Below are positions 45,641 to 55,990 of a stretch of 64,000 bases of DNA, piece by piece; position 1 is the first letter of the stretch, and each line of letters begins with the position of its first letter. The notes under the pieces are model-generated. The model was not told where the DNA came from. It worked only from the letters and a program-made list of their open reading frames with translations, and made no database searches. Location of the stretch: NCBI GenBank assembly GCA_029339505.1, contig JAQISU010000057.1, positions 7,523,501 through 7,587,500 of the forward strand. Reading direction: 5' to 3'. A program made the translations under genes and the position numbers. Source of the stretch: Unio delphinus (lineage: Eukaryota > Mollusca > Bivalvia > Unionida > Unionidae).

Positions 45641-46309
45641 TTTATCCCTAGACTTGAAGCATAACTTTTGTTGACGTTGGAAAGTAAATATTTAGAGTAC
45701 GCATTTTATAGCACAGGTGTATTTATTTTGTATATTGAATTTGCACTGTTTGACAATTGTGTTATTGTTGTTGTGTTTTGAATAAATTATATCATATGTT
45801 GTGCGTTATGAAAAGTTGCATTATTGTAGCATTGTCCAAAATAAGTGACCGTTTTGTAAACATTGTTTGCCTGTTTGTTACTGAATATTAAGTATTAGGA
45901 TTATTATCATGGTGTGAGTCAAGGATATTGTGTCTTCCATGTTCTTTAATATAATATTAGGAACAGACCATCTAATTAAACCAAGTATCATAACTTCTAA
46001 ACATCTGAAATTTTCTAGAATGAAATTTTTCATTAGGTAGATCTTTTTTATAATAAAAAAGCTAATTGTGAACTAGGTTTAGTAGAGAATATAAAATCTT
46101 GTTTATTGGGAAAATTGTTTATTCCAGCAGTACCATCGGAAGCATAAATCAGTTTTATTGTCTTGTCCAGTATTTCTTTTGAACTCTAATTTATTTATTC
46201 AAATTATTTATTCACTGGAAATTCAAACTGCTCTTTTACAATAATATTTTTGGAAATAGAGACTTTGATTTATAGTGAAATTCAAGCAGTGATATATTTC
46301 TTGGATATT
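45641..46309. other. No gene recognised
   Basis: AT-rich intergenic sequence. Confidence 0.4.
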
Positions 46310-46640
46310 ATTATTATTATGATTCAACAAAAAACAACAACAAACAACAACTGATGACACGTCATTACTACTCAGACCGCCAAAGGCACACCAGAACTTC
46401 CAGCGTTGAATTTATTTCGGAATACTGCTAAAATATATTCATAAATTTAATCATTAGGACATATGTTAGAAACTCTAAGATTGGAATTGACTTTGCAATA
46501 CCTTAAATTATCTTTTTACATTTTCACTTTGTATTTGGAGGAAAAAATTGTCTGTTGAATTTTACAAAACTTGCTGATTTTCGCTCTTTTAAATACTTTG
46601 TTAAAGACGATAGGGTCGTAACTTTATAGAGAGAGAAATA
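46310..46640 (+). repeat. Dispersed repeat family R1, partial copy
   Basis: TTTTCACTTTGTATTTGGAG, AAATTGTCTGTTGAATTTTAC and TTTTCGCTCTTTTAAATACT correspond to the R1 blocks at 2,540-2,600 and 3,980-4,060. A short (CA)n follows at 46,672-46,702. Confidence 0.5.
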
Positions 46641-46668
46641 TTTCATTATATCTTGTAAAAAGAACGTA

Positions 46669-46703
<35 letters not shown>

Positions 46704-47239
46704 TACAGAAAAAATGACTTGATTTGCATGGTTTTCTGTGTCAATGCGATTAACAGCTGCAATACTACTTGGGGATAAAGAAGATCCGAAAAGTTACGTT
46801 AAATTTTATGAAAACAACATTTTACAAATTAGAGTGCACATATCTTGTTTCAAATTGTGGGGTTTGTGAAAAGGTATGGCTATATTCATACGAAAATGGA
46901 TAGATTTGTACTTTCTGTCAACGCATGTCTTGCGAGGCTTGTTACTGTGAACATTGCTGGGGTGGGCTACTGTAGCAGCTAGACAGAACGGTCGAGCCGA
47001 CTTTTTAAAAAAACGAAGTTGCACATACGTTCTATCGATTTTTCATGTTTTCTTACTTCAAGAGTTGATCTAGTGTACGTGACATTACCTTGAATTTGTT
47101 GTCATCTGATGTTTGCGTACGTTCCCTTACTTCGACACAACACACAGACTCACATACACTCACGACAACTTTACGCATAGAACGACTTGGATAAAATTTT
47201 TAGGTGAGATATTTTGATGCTAGTTTGATCTGTATAAAA

Positions 47240-48345
47240 TATTTTTGAAAGGAAAATTAGTAATTTAATAATGATCAAAGACATCTTTTCATGTAAATTT
47301 GGGCCTTGGATCTTACGTTTGTATCCTTTACGCAGATAATTTCCAGAACTGTTCAGTAACTAAATAAGTATATAAGAAGCGTTCGGTTTGTTCTATTTCT
47401 TTCTGACAGAAGGTACGTTTATCATTATCACCGAAATTCGTTTACCAATAAAGAAAGGAAGAAAAAAAACAACCCACAAACAAACAACAAAACTGGTTTG
47501 TGGCAATATTTGTATGTTGAAATCTAAACTTAAAAGTAATCAATTTGGTTTCTTTTGTACAAAATTTAGCTAAACAAAAGAGTTGACCCATGCTTTGTGC
47601 ACCAATGCCTCAATCACGTGTCGTGTTCTCCGATCGGCTTTTGTTACATGGGTCTTATCAGAGCTTTATAAATAGTTTTATTTTTTGTTGAAAACTTCAA
47701 TAAAATATTTTCACTTTAGAACGCTTTCAAGTTTGATATCTTTGAGGTAAATATTAAGTACTGTAAATTATTTTTATTTGTTTGTGTTGTTTCATTTTAT
47801 CAAAACTTAATAATTATCACTGAGCATCAATATGGTGTTTAATAAGCACAACACCGTTTGTTCTCTACCATGTGTATGATTTAAAATTATCTATAGTTAC
47901 TAAATTGTCTTGAGACATGTATCCCTGAACAGTCAATAATTACTTTTTCCATTGTGTTAAAGCATAAATAACATCACGGCAAAATATAGTTTAAATGATT
48001 TAGTGGTTTCTTTCCATTTGGGTTTTTCTAATTTTAATAACAGTGTACCTCTAAATTTTCCCAATACTTGTCCAGAAGCCTTGCCATAAGCCAACATCGT
48101 TCAGTAAAAGGCGCCTAATCCAGGAAATTGTTTTTCTTTTCATGTAAACCAAACTATTGCAAGTAAATCTTATTTTAAAACCAGCTTGCTTTATAAAAGT
48201 CATAATAGTGTCTCTTTTTACCATGTCAGTTTTTCCACCCCATATGAATTTGAAAAATATTCAGTTCATTTTGTATACTGGGTAGAGAACTGGTAAAGCT
48301 GCAAATATGAATTTTATCAAAGTGATTTTGCTAATAAAGGATAGT
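47240..48345 (-). pseudogene. 5'-truncated, decayed L1 ORF2 copy
   Basis: Plus-strand GACATCTTTTCATGTAAATT, GGTACGTTTATCATTATCAC, AAGGCGCCTAATCCAGGAAA and TTTATCAAAGTGATTTTGCT match, in order, 24,465, 24,598, 25,330 and 25,552 of the intact L1. The copy covers the last third of ORF2, has many indels, and ends (its 5' end) at about 48,345, just upstream of the kelch-like gene. Confidence 0.85.
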
Positions 48346-48520
48346 TGTTTTTTGCAATAGCCTTTGTAGATTGTAGGCTCTTTTATGTATCGAGCCTACT
48401 TTACTATTTTCAAGCATGTCTTAGTTACACTATTTTGTGGGCTTTGCTTAATTTCTTTTTCATATCTCTTTCAGAACATGTCAATGTGATATGTTTATGC
48501 CATCTCAACTTCTACTCTGA

Positions 48521-50422
48521 ATGCTCAGCACCAATATGGATGAAGGCGATTCCTTTATGCAAACGTTAACGTCGGGCCTTGACAACATGCTGACGACGGG
48601 TCAACATGCTGACGTCACTATTGTTGTATCTGGCAAGGTATTCCCATGTCACAAGGTAGTTCTTAGCGCCATGTCACCATATTTTCAGGCGATGTTCACA
48701 CATGACATGCGTGAAAACAGAGATGGGATAGTAACTATTTATGACGTAGATGCCGACATATTTGAGAGCCTTCTTAAGTTTATGTATACTGGGATGGACG
48801 TGGTAAGGGAGGACAATGCTGAGAAAATTTTCCGAGCGTCTTCTCTCCTTCAGATTCCTTGTCTCCAGTCGCGTTGTGAACAGTATCTTCTGAATCAAGT
48901 TTCACATGAGAACTGTGTAGGAATCTGGAAAATTGCAAAAATGCATAACTGTGAGCACTTGGCAAAGAAATCACTTTATACATTTATGGAAAATTTTTCC
49001 CAAGTTGTGTCCACTGACGAGTTTGAGCAGCTTGATGTAGACGATCTAATTTCAGTTTTAGAGGGGGAAGATTTGGCTGTTAAGAGCGAGGAGAGTGTTT
49101 GTGACGCTGTGGTAACGTGGATCAAAGCAGATCTGGACAGTAGACGCAGACATGTAGGAAGGCTTCTGGAAGTTTTGCGTATGCCACTGGTCTCATCCGA
49201 TTTCCTATTTCATCTGTTTGACGATGAATGCTTTGCTGAGGTGTCCTTCCGAAACAACGCCTTTGTCATGGAGGCTTTCAAGTTTCACTCGTGTCCAGCT
49301 CAACGCGCTCATTTCACTACAAAACGAGCGTCGCAGAGAAAGAATGGCTCAAAAGATGACGTTTTGATTGTCATTGGCGGGCTTCTTAAAACAATGCCCA
49401 GATTTCACACAACAAAGGAAGTTATGTGCTACAGCCTGCAGCAAAAGAAATGGTTTTACCTGCCATCTCTTCCCTATGATCCGGGCTACGAGTTTGCCGT
49501 CTGTTCATACGGAACTGATATATTTGTTTCTGGCGGTTGGCTTAAATTACAGGGAATGCTTCAATATAAAGTTCAGAAGAATATGTGGAAAATTCGGACT
49601 AACATGGCTAATGGCAGATGCGGTCACGTGATGGTGGCATTAACTAATTCCATCTATGTGATCGGGGGTAGAGATGGAAAGGCACCTGCTCTGACAGGTA
49701 TTGAGGAGTACAACTTGCAAACCAGTAAATGGAGACACGTAGGAGACTTGCTGATAGGAATTCGTTCCATGTCGGCATCGGCCATCGGCGAGAAAATATA
49801 CGTCTTTGGAGGAATCACAGATAGTGACAGAGACACTGCCACGATACAAGTTTTTGACACAAGAAGCGAAACTTTAACCATTTTTGGTGACCTGCCTTTT
49901 AGCTGTAGGTTGACCAGATCAGTAAGTTGCGACGACCACGTCTTCATCATTCTACCCGATGGACGTATCATCAAATTTGATAGCACCTCCAATCGGAAAA
50001 GGAATGACTCCGCCTGCTCAGAAGGTTCTGTTTTTTCAGAGAACGAGGATGCCAAATCACAAGACTTTGTTTCGGTCAAAGACTCACTTCCTTCAGATTC
50101 CAGTTTTCCCAGATCCCGAGAATCGAAAACCTCAGTAAATGAACTCGCTATTGGAAAGGTCGTTTGCAAAATTCCGAAGTTCAACCAGCACCATTTTGAA
50201 GCCGTTCAACACGAGGGTCTTATATATCTGGCCGGTGGCAAGTCTCCGGATAATATAATCTTGAAGGACATGCTAGTCCTTAACCCTATGACGGCAGAAC
50301 AAGTGGATGTGATCCAAATGCCTAGTCCCCGCTGGTGTTTCGGATGTGTTAAGATTACGATGATAAGAGATTATTTGAACAACGTCATATGCACCGACAA
50401 AGCAGAAGTTGCACAAACTTAG
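48521..50422 (+). CDS. Kelch-like protein (BTB-BACK-kelch), probable CUL3 adaptor
   Basis: An intact 633-residue frame. BTB domain at about 21-125 (GQHADVTIVVSGKVFPCHKV, VLSAMSPYFQAMFTHDMREN), BACK at about 130-240 (LNQVSHENCVGIWKIAKMHN, SEESVCDAVVTWIKADLDSR), and kelch repeats from about 280, each with a GG pair (VIVIGGLLKT, IFVSGGWLKL, IYVIGGRDGK, IYVFGGITDS, IYLAGGKSPD). Between the fourth and last repeats is a Ser-rich insertion (about 495-560). KLHL proteins of this layout bind cullin-3 through BTB/BACK and present substrates on the kelch propeller for ubiquitination; the substrate is unknown. Two starts are possible: ATG 48,521 (poor context) or ATG 48,536 (A at -3, G at +4), which would give 628 residues and is more likely. 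The paralogue within the KLHL family cannot be named. Confidence 0.95.
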   Translation: MLSTNMDEGDSFMQTLTSGLDNMLTTGQHADVTIVVSGKVFPCHKVVLSAMSPYFQAMFTHDMRENRDGIVTIYDVDADIFESLLKFMYTGMDVVREDNAEKIFRASSLLQIPCLQSRCEQYLLNQVSHENCVGIWKIAKMHNCEHLAKKSLYTFMENFSQVVSTDEFEQLDVDDLISVLEGEDLAVKSEESVCDAVVTWIKADLDSRRRHVGRLLEVLRMPLVSSDFLFHLFDDECFAEVSFRNNAFVMEAFKFHSCPAQRAHFTTKRASQRKNGSKDDVLIVIGGLLKTMPRFHTTKEVMCYSLQQKKWFYLPSLPYDPGYEFAVCSYGTDIFVSGGWLKLQGMLQYKVQKNMWKIRTNMANGRCGHVMVALTNSIYVIGGRDGKAPALTGIEEYNLQTSKWRHVGDLLIGIRSMSASAIGEKIYVFGGITDSDRDTATIQVFDTRSETLTIFGDLPFSCRLTRSVSCDDHVFIILPDGRIIKFDSTSNRKRNDSACSEGSVFSENEDAKSQDFVSVKDSLPSDSSFPRSRESKTSVNELAIGKVVCKIPKFNQHHFEAVQHEGLIYLAGGKSPDNIILKDMLVLNPMTAEQVDVIQMPSPRWCFGCVKITMIRDYLNNVICTDKAEVAQT

Positions 50423-50632
50423 TCCACGCTAAAGCTCAGACGTGTGTCAATTAGATTATTAGAGCTGATAAGTGGAAACAAGACTTTTTAGATCTTATCG
50501 TTTGCACGTCTCATTATCTTGTATTTACTAGAGGAAAGATTAACTATTTTTTCAACTTATATATTTTATATTTCAATAGTTTAACTTTAGAAGCTGGTAT
50601 TGTCTACTCTAGCAAAATTAATTCCCCATTTG

Positions 50633-50638
50633 AATAAA
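50633..50638 (+). terminator. Poly(A) signal AATAAA
   Basis: Canonical hexamer 211 bases downstream of the kelch-like stop codon. Confidence 0.6.
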
Positions 50639-50660
50639 TACTAAATTTAGTGTTGTTGGA

Positions 50661-52030
50661 GCTCATGGAATCAGCCAATTTCATGGCTGTGTGCTTTCGA
50701 CAATGATCCCTCTCTCAGAAGTGCAAAATAATTGTAACCTTTGTTAGACATGAAACATATCACGTTAATTTATCACACAGTGTGTATAGTTTTCCATATA
50801 ATATGTGCCGTTTCATATTTTTTATATTACCGCATGTTAAAATATCACGTTTTGTGAGTATAATTGGTCCAAATAAGCCCATGGGATTATTGTGCAGTAT
50901 CCTCTTTACTGATTGCCTGGCATCGTGGGTAAACGTTTTAAACCCCGACTTCTAGAATGCTTGGTTTTGAATGAATATTTTTGGTGTCCACTTTTGAACT
51001 CGACTTGCGTGGGGAAACTGAGTAAAAAACAATTGGGCCGACTGACCGCAGGGGTTTTGGTATGTTATCTATGATAATATCACAATGCGAAAAATGGCGT
51101 AAAACTACAAGATAAGAACAACAATAAGAAGTAAAACTAAGGGTCTTGCTTTTTTATGGAGGGGTGGGGGAGGGAGAGATATATCTGTATCACAGATTTA
51201 GAATCCACCGTATATACAAGCGTGGTTTAAATGTTAACTTACAGAAGTAAATAAACACCTCTGTTCAGCGAAGAATTTGGACATAAATGGATCTACAACC
51301 ACAGCATCTTTACGCAGTATATATGGGAGGCAAATTCGACTAAAAAAGAAATTTTTGTTACGTCTTCTGTACAGTCTATTGTTCCAGTCAATACTGCTAA
51401 TATCCGGTCAAAGATCATTGCAGTAAATGTGGGAATTTCTGCATCCAGTAATCTTTTTTCCACATAAAAATCGCAACAATGTAACGTTTAGTTTTGAAAA
51501 TGACGTTTTAGGGTAAACATGTACTTTAGGCCCTACTGTTTACCGTATCAAACAACTTGGTCGTCGCATTGATTATTCTGTTTTGAAAAATGATTTCGTT
51601 GTTATAAAATGTTCTGTATTTTTCGGATGGAAGCTTTTTCTTTGAATTATAGTTTATAAAAAATGTACAATCTATTTTTACTAGTTCAAATTTGTTTAGG
51701 ACTATATTTTATGCACATCAAGTAAAATGTGCACGGTCTGTCAGAATGAACGAAATTATTCGTTCTTTCTATCTAAATAATTTCCACTGAAATAAAAACT
51801 ATGTGATAAAATGAATCTCAAATGGGTAATGATTTAATATTAAATTTATGAAACTCGAACAATTTCCTTCTTTGTTTTGCCAAGGCTCGCAAAAGCTGGA
51901 CATTATTCAACTCTTGTCCTAAATTCAATATTAAATTGTTATCCATTTGAGATCCTCCATTTAGTCTTAAAGGCCCGTCGCGTGCTTACCGATTCGTCAT
52001 TACGTCATCACATTGTAACGCCACGTCATA
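50661..52030. other. Intergenic, with a possible SINE A remnant
   Basis: No gene recognised. At about 51,065-51,120, CTATGATAATATCACAATGC then GAAAAATGGCGTAAAACTAC resembles the 3' end of SINE family A with strong decay. Confidence 0.35.
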
Positions 52031-52067
52031 TAAACATGATAGTCGTGACTGTGGATACATGTTAAAA

Positions 52068-52100
52068 ATGGCGTCCGTTTCGCCATTGAAAGATGGATTG
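52068..52100 (+). CDS. Candidate first coding exon (MASVSPLKDGL)
   Basis: AAAATGGCG is a strong start context. The frame runs 11 codons to GATTG|GTAAGTTG, a good splice donor, ending in phase 0. An in-frame ATG lies three codons upstream (52,059). Upstream, ATTACGTCATC and CCACGTCATA are CRE/ATF-like and CATATAAAC is TATA-like. No downstream exon can be joined with confidence; the coiled-coil exons from 59,462 are one possibility. Confidence 0.25.
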
Positions 52101-53344
52101 GTAAGTTGTCTGTATTGTCAATGACTAAAAACATACACAGTCTGGTATGCAACACTACAAAATGAATTGAAGTATTTTCAGTGAGAACACCACGAATTTC
52201 TTGCCTGTTGCCGTCAAATGTACGATTAATGAACGCACTAAGCGAGTTCTGTATTTGGGTTACGAGGTAATTCTTAAAAGGGGTGATAATATGTTATTGA
52301 CATGTGATGAAAAATACATGACCAGATTAAAATGAGTTAGTTTGAGCAAGTAAATCTTTCTCAGTTCGCTTAGAAAAAGTATTTGAGATAGACGACGGCA
52401 AACCCTGTCTGATTTTACACATGAACAAAGTCGATGTGTGTTCTGTATTTGTTAAAGAATAGAGAAGGCAATTCTGTAATCTTGTATAATTAACCTTTCA
52501 CGCGGTCTTTTACGTTTTAAAAATGACATCTGTAAAGTCTGATTTAAAAACAAAATGAGAGAAAATTAGTATTACGCTTAAATTTCTTATTCAAAATTTG
52601 AGAAACCGTATCAGACAGGATATTGTGTGTATGTTTGTGCTGTGTATATAAAAATAAATATTAAAATAAATACAGCTGGTAACCCAGACAGTAGACGAGG
52701 AAAGGAATTTTGTACCTGAATGAAAAAATATTACACCAGTTATTCATTGAAGTCGTATTATCTGTTTCAACGTAAAATTTTATTCATTGATAACTAATGT
52801 GACATTAGCGATCCATTACTGGTCAGATGGTCCAAACAATGGGCTAATCGTAGACTGATAACTCGTAGTGATGTATTCATTGCTGACTTTTTTGTACCAG
52901 ATCTCTCCTATATAATAATTCGTTTTTATAATATGAAATATTATATTAAGGATTCTTAATTTAAAATTATAAACCTTTTGCTTTGGAAAATGTTGTAATT
53001 GAGTATCCCACACTCAGCCTTTGATCTCAGAGTGATACTCTAATAGCATTTACCATTTGTGCTACATTATCCCTGATAGTGGCTGAAGATGGAGGAGTGG
53101 TCGAAGCAGGCAGTTTGAAAACTGAGCAAATTAAGGATTTGAATGAATGGTATTACGTTCATATACGACGTCCTGGAAACAGAAAATTCGAAGTTTTCTA
53201 GATAACTGCGTATTAAAGATATAATTTGTGTTGCCAGATCTGTAATTGATCAGTTTTATCGAAGAGTAGAATGATTAAATCAGGTGTGTCCAACCCGCAG
53301 CCCACAGATCGCATGCAGCCTAGTCTTTCACTGCGGGGACCGGT
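52101..53344. other. No gene recognised
   Basis: AT-rich, non-coding. Could be intron if the candidate exon at 52,068 is real. Confidence 0.3.
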
Positions 53345-53585
53345 CATATTGTTGTTATAGGGTTTAACGCCATTTTTCAGCACCAGATGGACTATACATG
53401 GCGGCCAGTATAAATGGTGGAGGAAGAACATGGGAAAACTCGAAAATAACCACTGACCAACGAGAAGCTACTGGCAAGCTTTCTCACATACCCACACTGG
53501 CTGAACCCGAGACTCAAACTCAACGCAGAGGTGAAATGACAATAATGTGTACCGGCGAGCGCTTTAGACCACTCGGCCACCCCAC
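53345..53585 (-). mobile_element. SINE family A, copy A6
   Basis: Plus-strand order TTGTTGTTATAGGGTTTAAC, GCCATTTTTCAGCAC, ATGGCGGCCAGTATAAATGG, GAGAAGCTACTGGCAAGC and ends in the tRNA-like head (GAGCGCTTTAGACCACTCGG). The B box complement is mutated (CCCGAGACTCAAACTCAACG). Confidence 0.85.
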
Positions 53586-54639
53586 ATTTATTTAGGCGGT
53601 CTTACTGAACTGAAATTATTCACTTTAATTAATTTGCATAATTAGTGAAAATCAGCTGTTCTTGCTCAAGCGGTCCGCCACTTCAGGTGAATTTTTATCA
53701 CTTAAGCATTTTATTTGTTTTGGCAACGAGACAAAATATATTGGACAGATATACAGATTTAAGTCGAGTGAACAAGTTCGAATACGTTCTTTCTAATTTT
53801 AAATGCTTCATATCTGCATTCATCCACATGTAGAGTTCTCCTTTACAAAAACGTAAATCATTTACCCTTTGTTTAACATTTTGTACTTAAACACCTACAG
53901 TCTTATTTTTCCTACTTTTCCTGTTATTCAGATTCCTATTTAAAGGAGAAATGGTATGTGTGTCATTAAAAGAGAATGGAACTCGGTACAAATTTATTTT
54001 GCAAAAGCTAGCACCAAAATTAACCTTGTTAAATCTTTTATTTCCAGTCTGCCTATCGTATGGGATATAACATTTATCACATATCGGCACACTTTACATA
54101 TTGTATGTGTAGTTTCTTAAGTTTGAAGATGACAACATGTTAACATATCACTTCCTGTGATGCTGTTTGGTCCAAATAAGCGCATTAGATTTCTGCGTAT
54201 TATTCTCTTTACTGATTAGCTGCATCCGTCTGATATCTACTCATCATGCGTTCTAGAACATTTTATTTATTAAATGCTGGAAAATTTTCAAATCGTCTCA
54301 TAATTCAGTCATACATCATTATTATTGTGCTTATTAAATTTGTATTATTTTGTGGTTTTAATTAATGATTATATGTTACATGCATCTGTATTTAGTACTT
54401 GACCTTGTCTAAAATCAAGTTCATTCTGTCTATTTTTCCATCATTGCTACTTTTCTTGCTAGGACGTATCACATTGACTGTAAAATCCATTCGTATTCAT
54501 TAAAATAAAATTATAGTTTTTGTCAATTATACTGATCGCAAAGTAAATTTGTTTTGTTTCGTTGGCGTTGACAGCATATTTAGCATATTATTAGTTCAAT
54601 ATTGCCGAGAAAAAGAGAACTAAGTGCCTTTTCCAATAA

Positions 54640-54790
54640 CATACCGAAGTAACGGACCTGTGTTGACCTGAGTAGAGGTCGAATCCGCGATCCTATGTTT
54701 ACTCTGTTGACCCGGGTGGGTGTCGAATCAGCGATACTATGTTTACGAGTTCGACGTAATATCTACTGAGCTACCGCAGTTCGCCTGAAA
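54640..54790 (-). repeat. tRNA-like sequence with duplicated B-box portion
   Basis: The reverse strand reads GCGGTAGCTCAGTAGATATT (A-box-like) then CGCTGATTCGACACCCACCC (B-box-like), as in a tRNA pseudogene or SINE head. A second, diverged copy of the latter half lies about 55 bases away (plus strand GTAGAGGTCGAATCCGCGAT). The stems are too mismatched for a functional tRNA. Confidence 0.35.
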
Positions 54791-55040
54791 AAGTACAGGA
54801 TACATCTTGTTAAACCACCCGAAACTACTGTAGTCAGTCTTTTTAATAGGAATTATGTTTACTGTGTATATCTGTTTATCGGTTGACACGGTATATCGTT
54901 CTGATGCAAAGGATCTTGTCAGGCGGTTCAAGACTTTCATGCTACCGACACATCTTCTGCTATAATGTAATTGACATGATATTATGAAAAACTTACCAGT
55001 AAAAGCAAATAGTGTGCAAACGTGAAAATAACTCAGTATA

Positions 55041-55524
55041 GGGCCGTCCATTTAGTACGTACACGTGGAGGAGGTTAACCCAAATGCATACGCTTGCATA
55101 TGGGGGTTCTTCTGATAATGTACGTACGCATAGGAAATGGTGGTGGGTGGGTGAAACCTCGATACTAATTTGTCTAATACGTAACCTGTTAGACTGGGTT
55201 CAGTCGGCGTTTGAATTTTAGCGGACACTAGACACACTTTTTAAAGTTACGCAGGTTATTTCTTTTATGCAGACATACATTCAATGTCGGTGAACCATTA
55301 TTACTTATTCAACACGCCAAGATTAGTAATCCTTGATCGTTTCTGCGTCGATTAAATATAAACCGTTCTATAGAAGTCGGTGTGTGTGTGTGTGGGGGGG
55401 GGGGGGCGAGTTAAGTGTACGTACGCAGGTGGGTTGTGGGTGTAAAACATTACTCATGTGTACATGACGGAGGTGGATGGGTCAAGCTTTTCCAGCTTTG
55501 GCGTACGTACTAAATGGATGGCCC
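55041..55524. mobile_element. Non-autonomous DNA transposon (MITE) with 22-bp TIRs
   Basis: The left end GGGCCGTCCATTTAGTACGTAC (55,041) and the reverse complement of the right end (GGGCCATCCATTTAGTACGTAC, ending 55,524) match at 21 of 22 bases. Inside, a subterminal GTACGTACGCA motif with a nearby GGTGGGT stretch occurs near both ends. No transposase. Flanks show GTATA/GTATC, an unclear TSD. A (GT)n-(G)n tract lies inside at 55,379-55,407. Confidence 0.75.
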
Positions 55525-55659
55525 GTATCCTTGATCAAGAAGAAGAACAAAATATATCAGACTGACAATGTCTAGGAATTCATTTGTGCCAGTTCGATCC
55601 TTTGCAATGCTATGCGGTGAGTTTCTAGACAATGTCAATATTAGATATTCTCTTGACCC

Positions 55660-55951
55660 ACCTAGTGGTAGCCTAGTAGTTGGATCGTCCGCGAGGGGTC
55701 GTGTGTTCGATACCCGGCCGAATCACACCAAAGACATAAAAACGGTACTAAAAGTAGCCTCGTTGGCGCTCAGCATTCCTAGGTTAGTGTTAAGAATGGT
55801 CGGCCTGGTGTCATGATAATGTGACTGGGTGGGACTTCATGCTATATGTCTGTTGCATGATGCCCCAGTTTTAGACATCACTATAAACTTGCACACTGCA
55901 GACATTGTAACAATATAACTGAAAAATTGGCAAAAGCTATGTTAAAAATCT
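55660..55951 (+). mobile_element. SINE family B, copy B3
   Basis: Degraded head GTGGTAGCCTAGTAGTTGGA with B box GTTCGATACC, a body with GCCTCGTTGGCGCTCAGCAT, GTGACTGGGTGGGACTTCAT and TAGACATCACTATAAAC, then a (CA)n tail region at 55,952-55,990. Confidence 0.82.
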
Positions 55952-55990
55952 AACACACACACACACACACACGCACGCACGCGCGCGCTT

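Larger units (their letters stand above)
48475..50640 (+). other. Last exon of the kelch-like gene (acceptor to poly(A) signal)
   Basis: A polypyrimidine tract and AG (TTCTTTTTCATATCTCTTTCAG, ending 48,474) precede the CDS by 46-61 bases, and AATAAA lies at 50,633-50,638, about 210 bases after the stop. The whole CDS would be in one exon with one or more 5' non-coding exons upstream, not identified. A short upstream frame (ATG TCA ATG TGA at 48,478) lies in the proposed exon. Confidence 0.5.

Noticed and set aside
49654..50184. 176-residue minus-strand frame
   Set aside because: Antisense of the kelch domain coding sequence.
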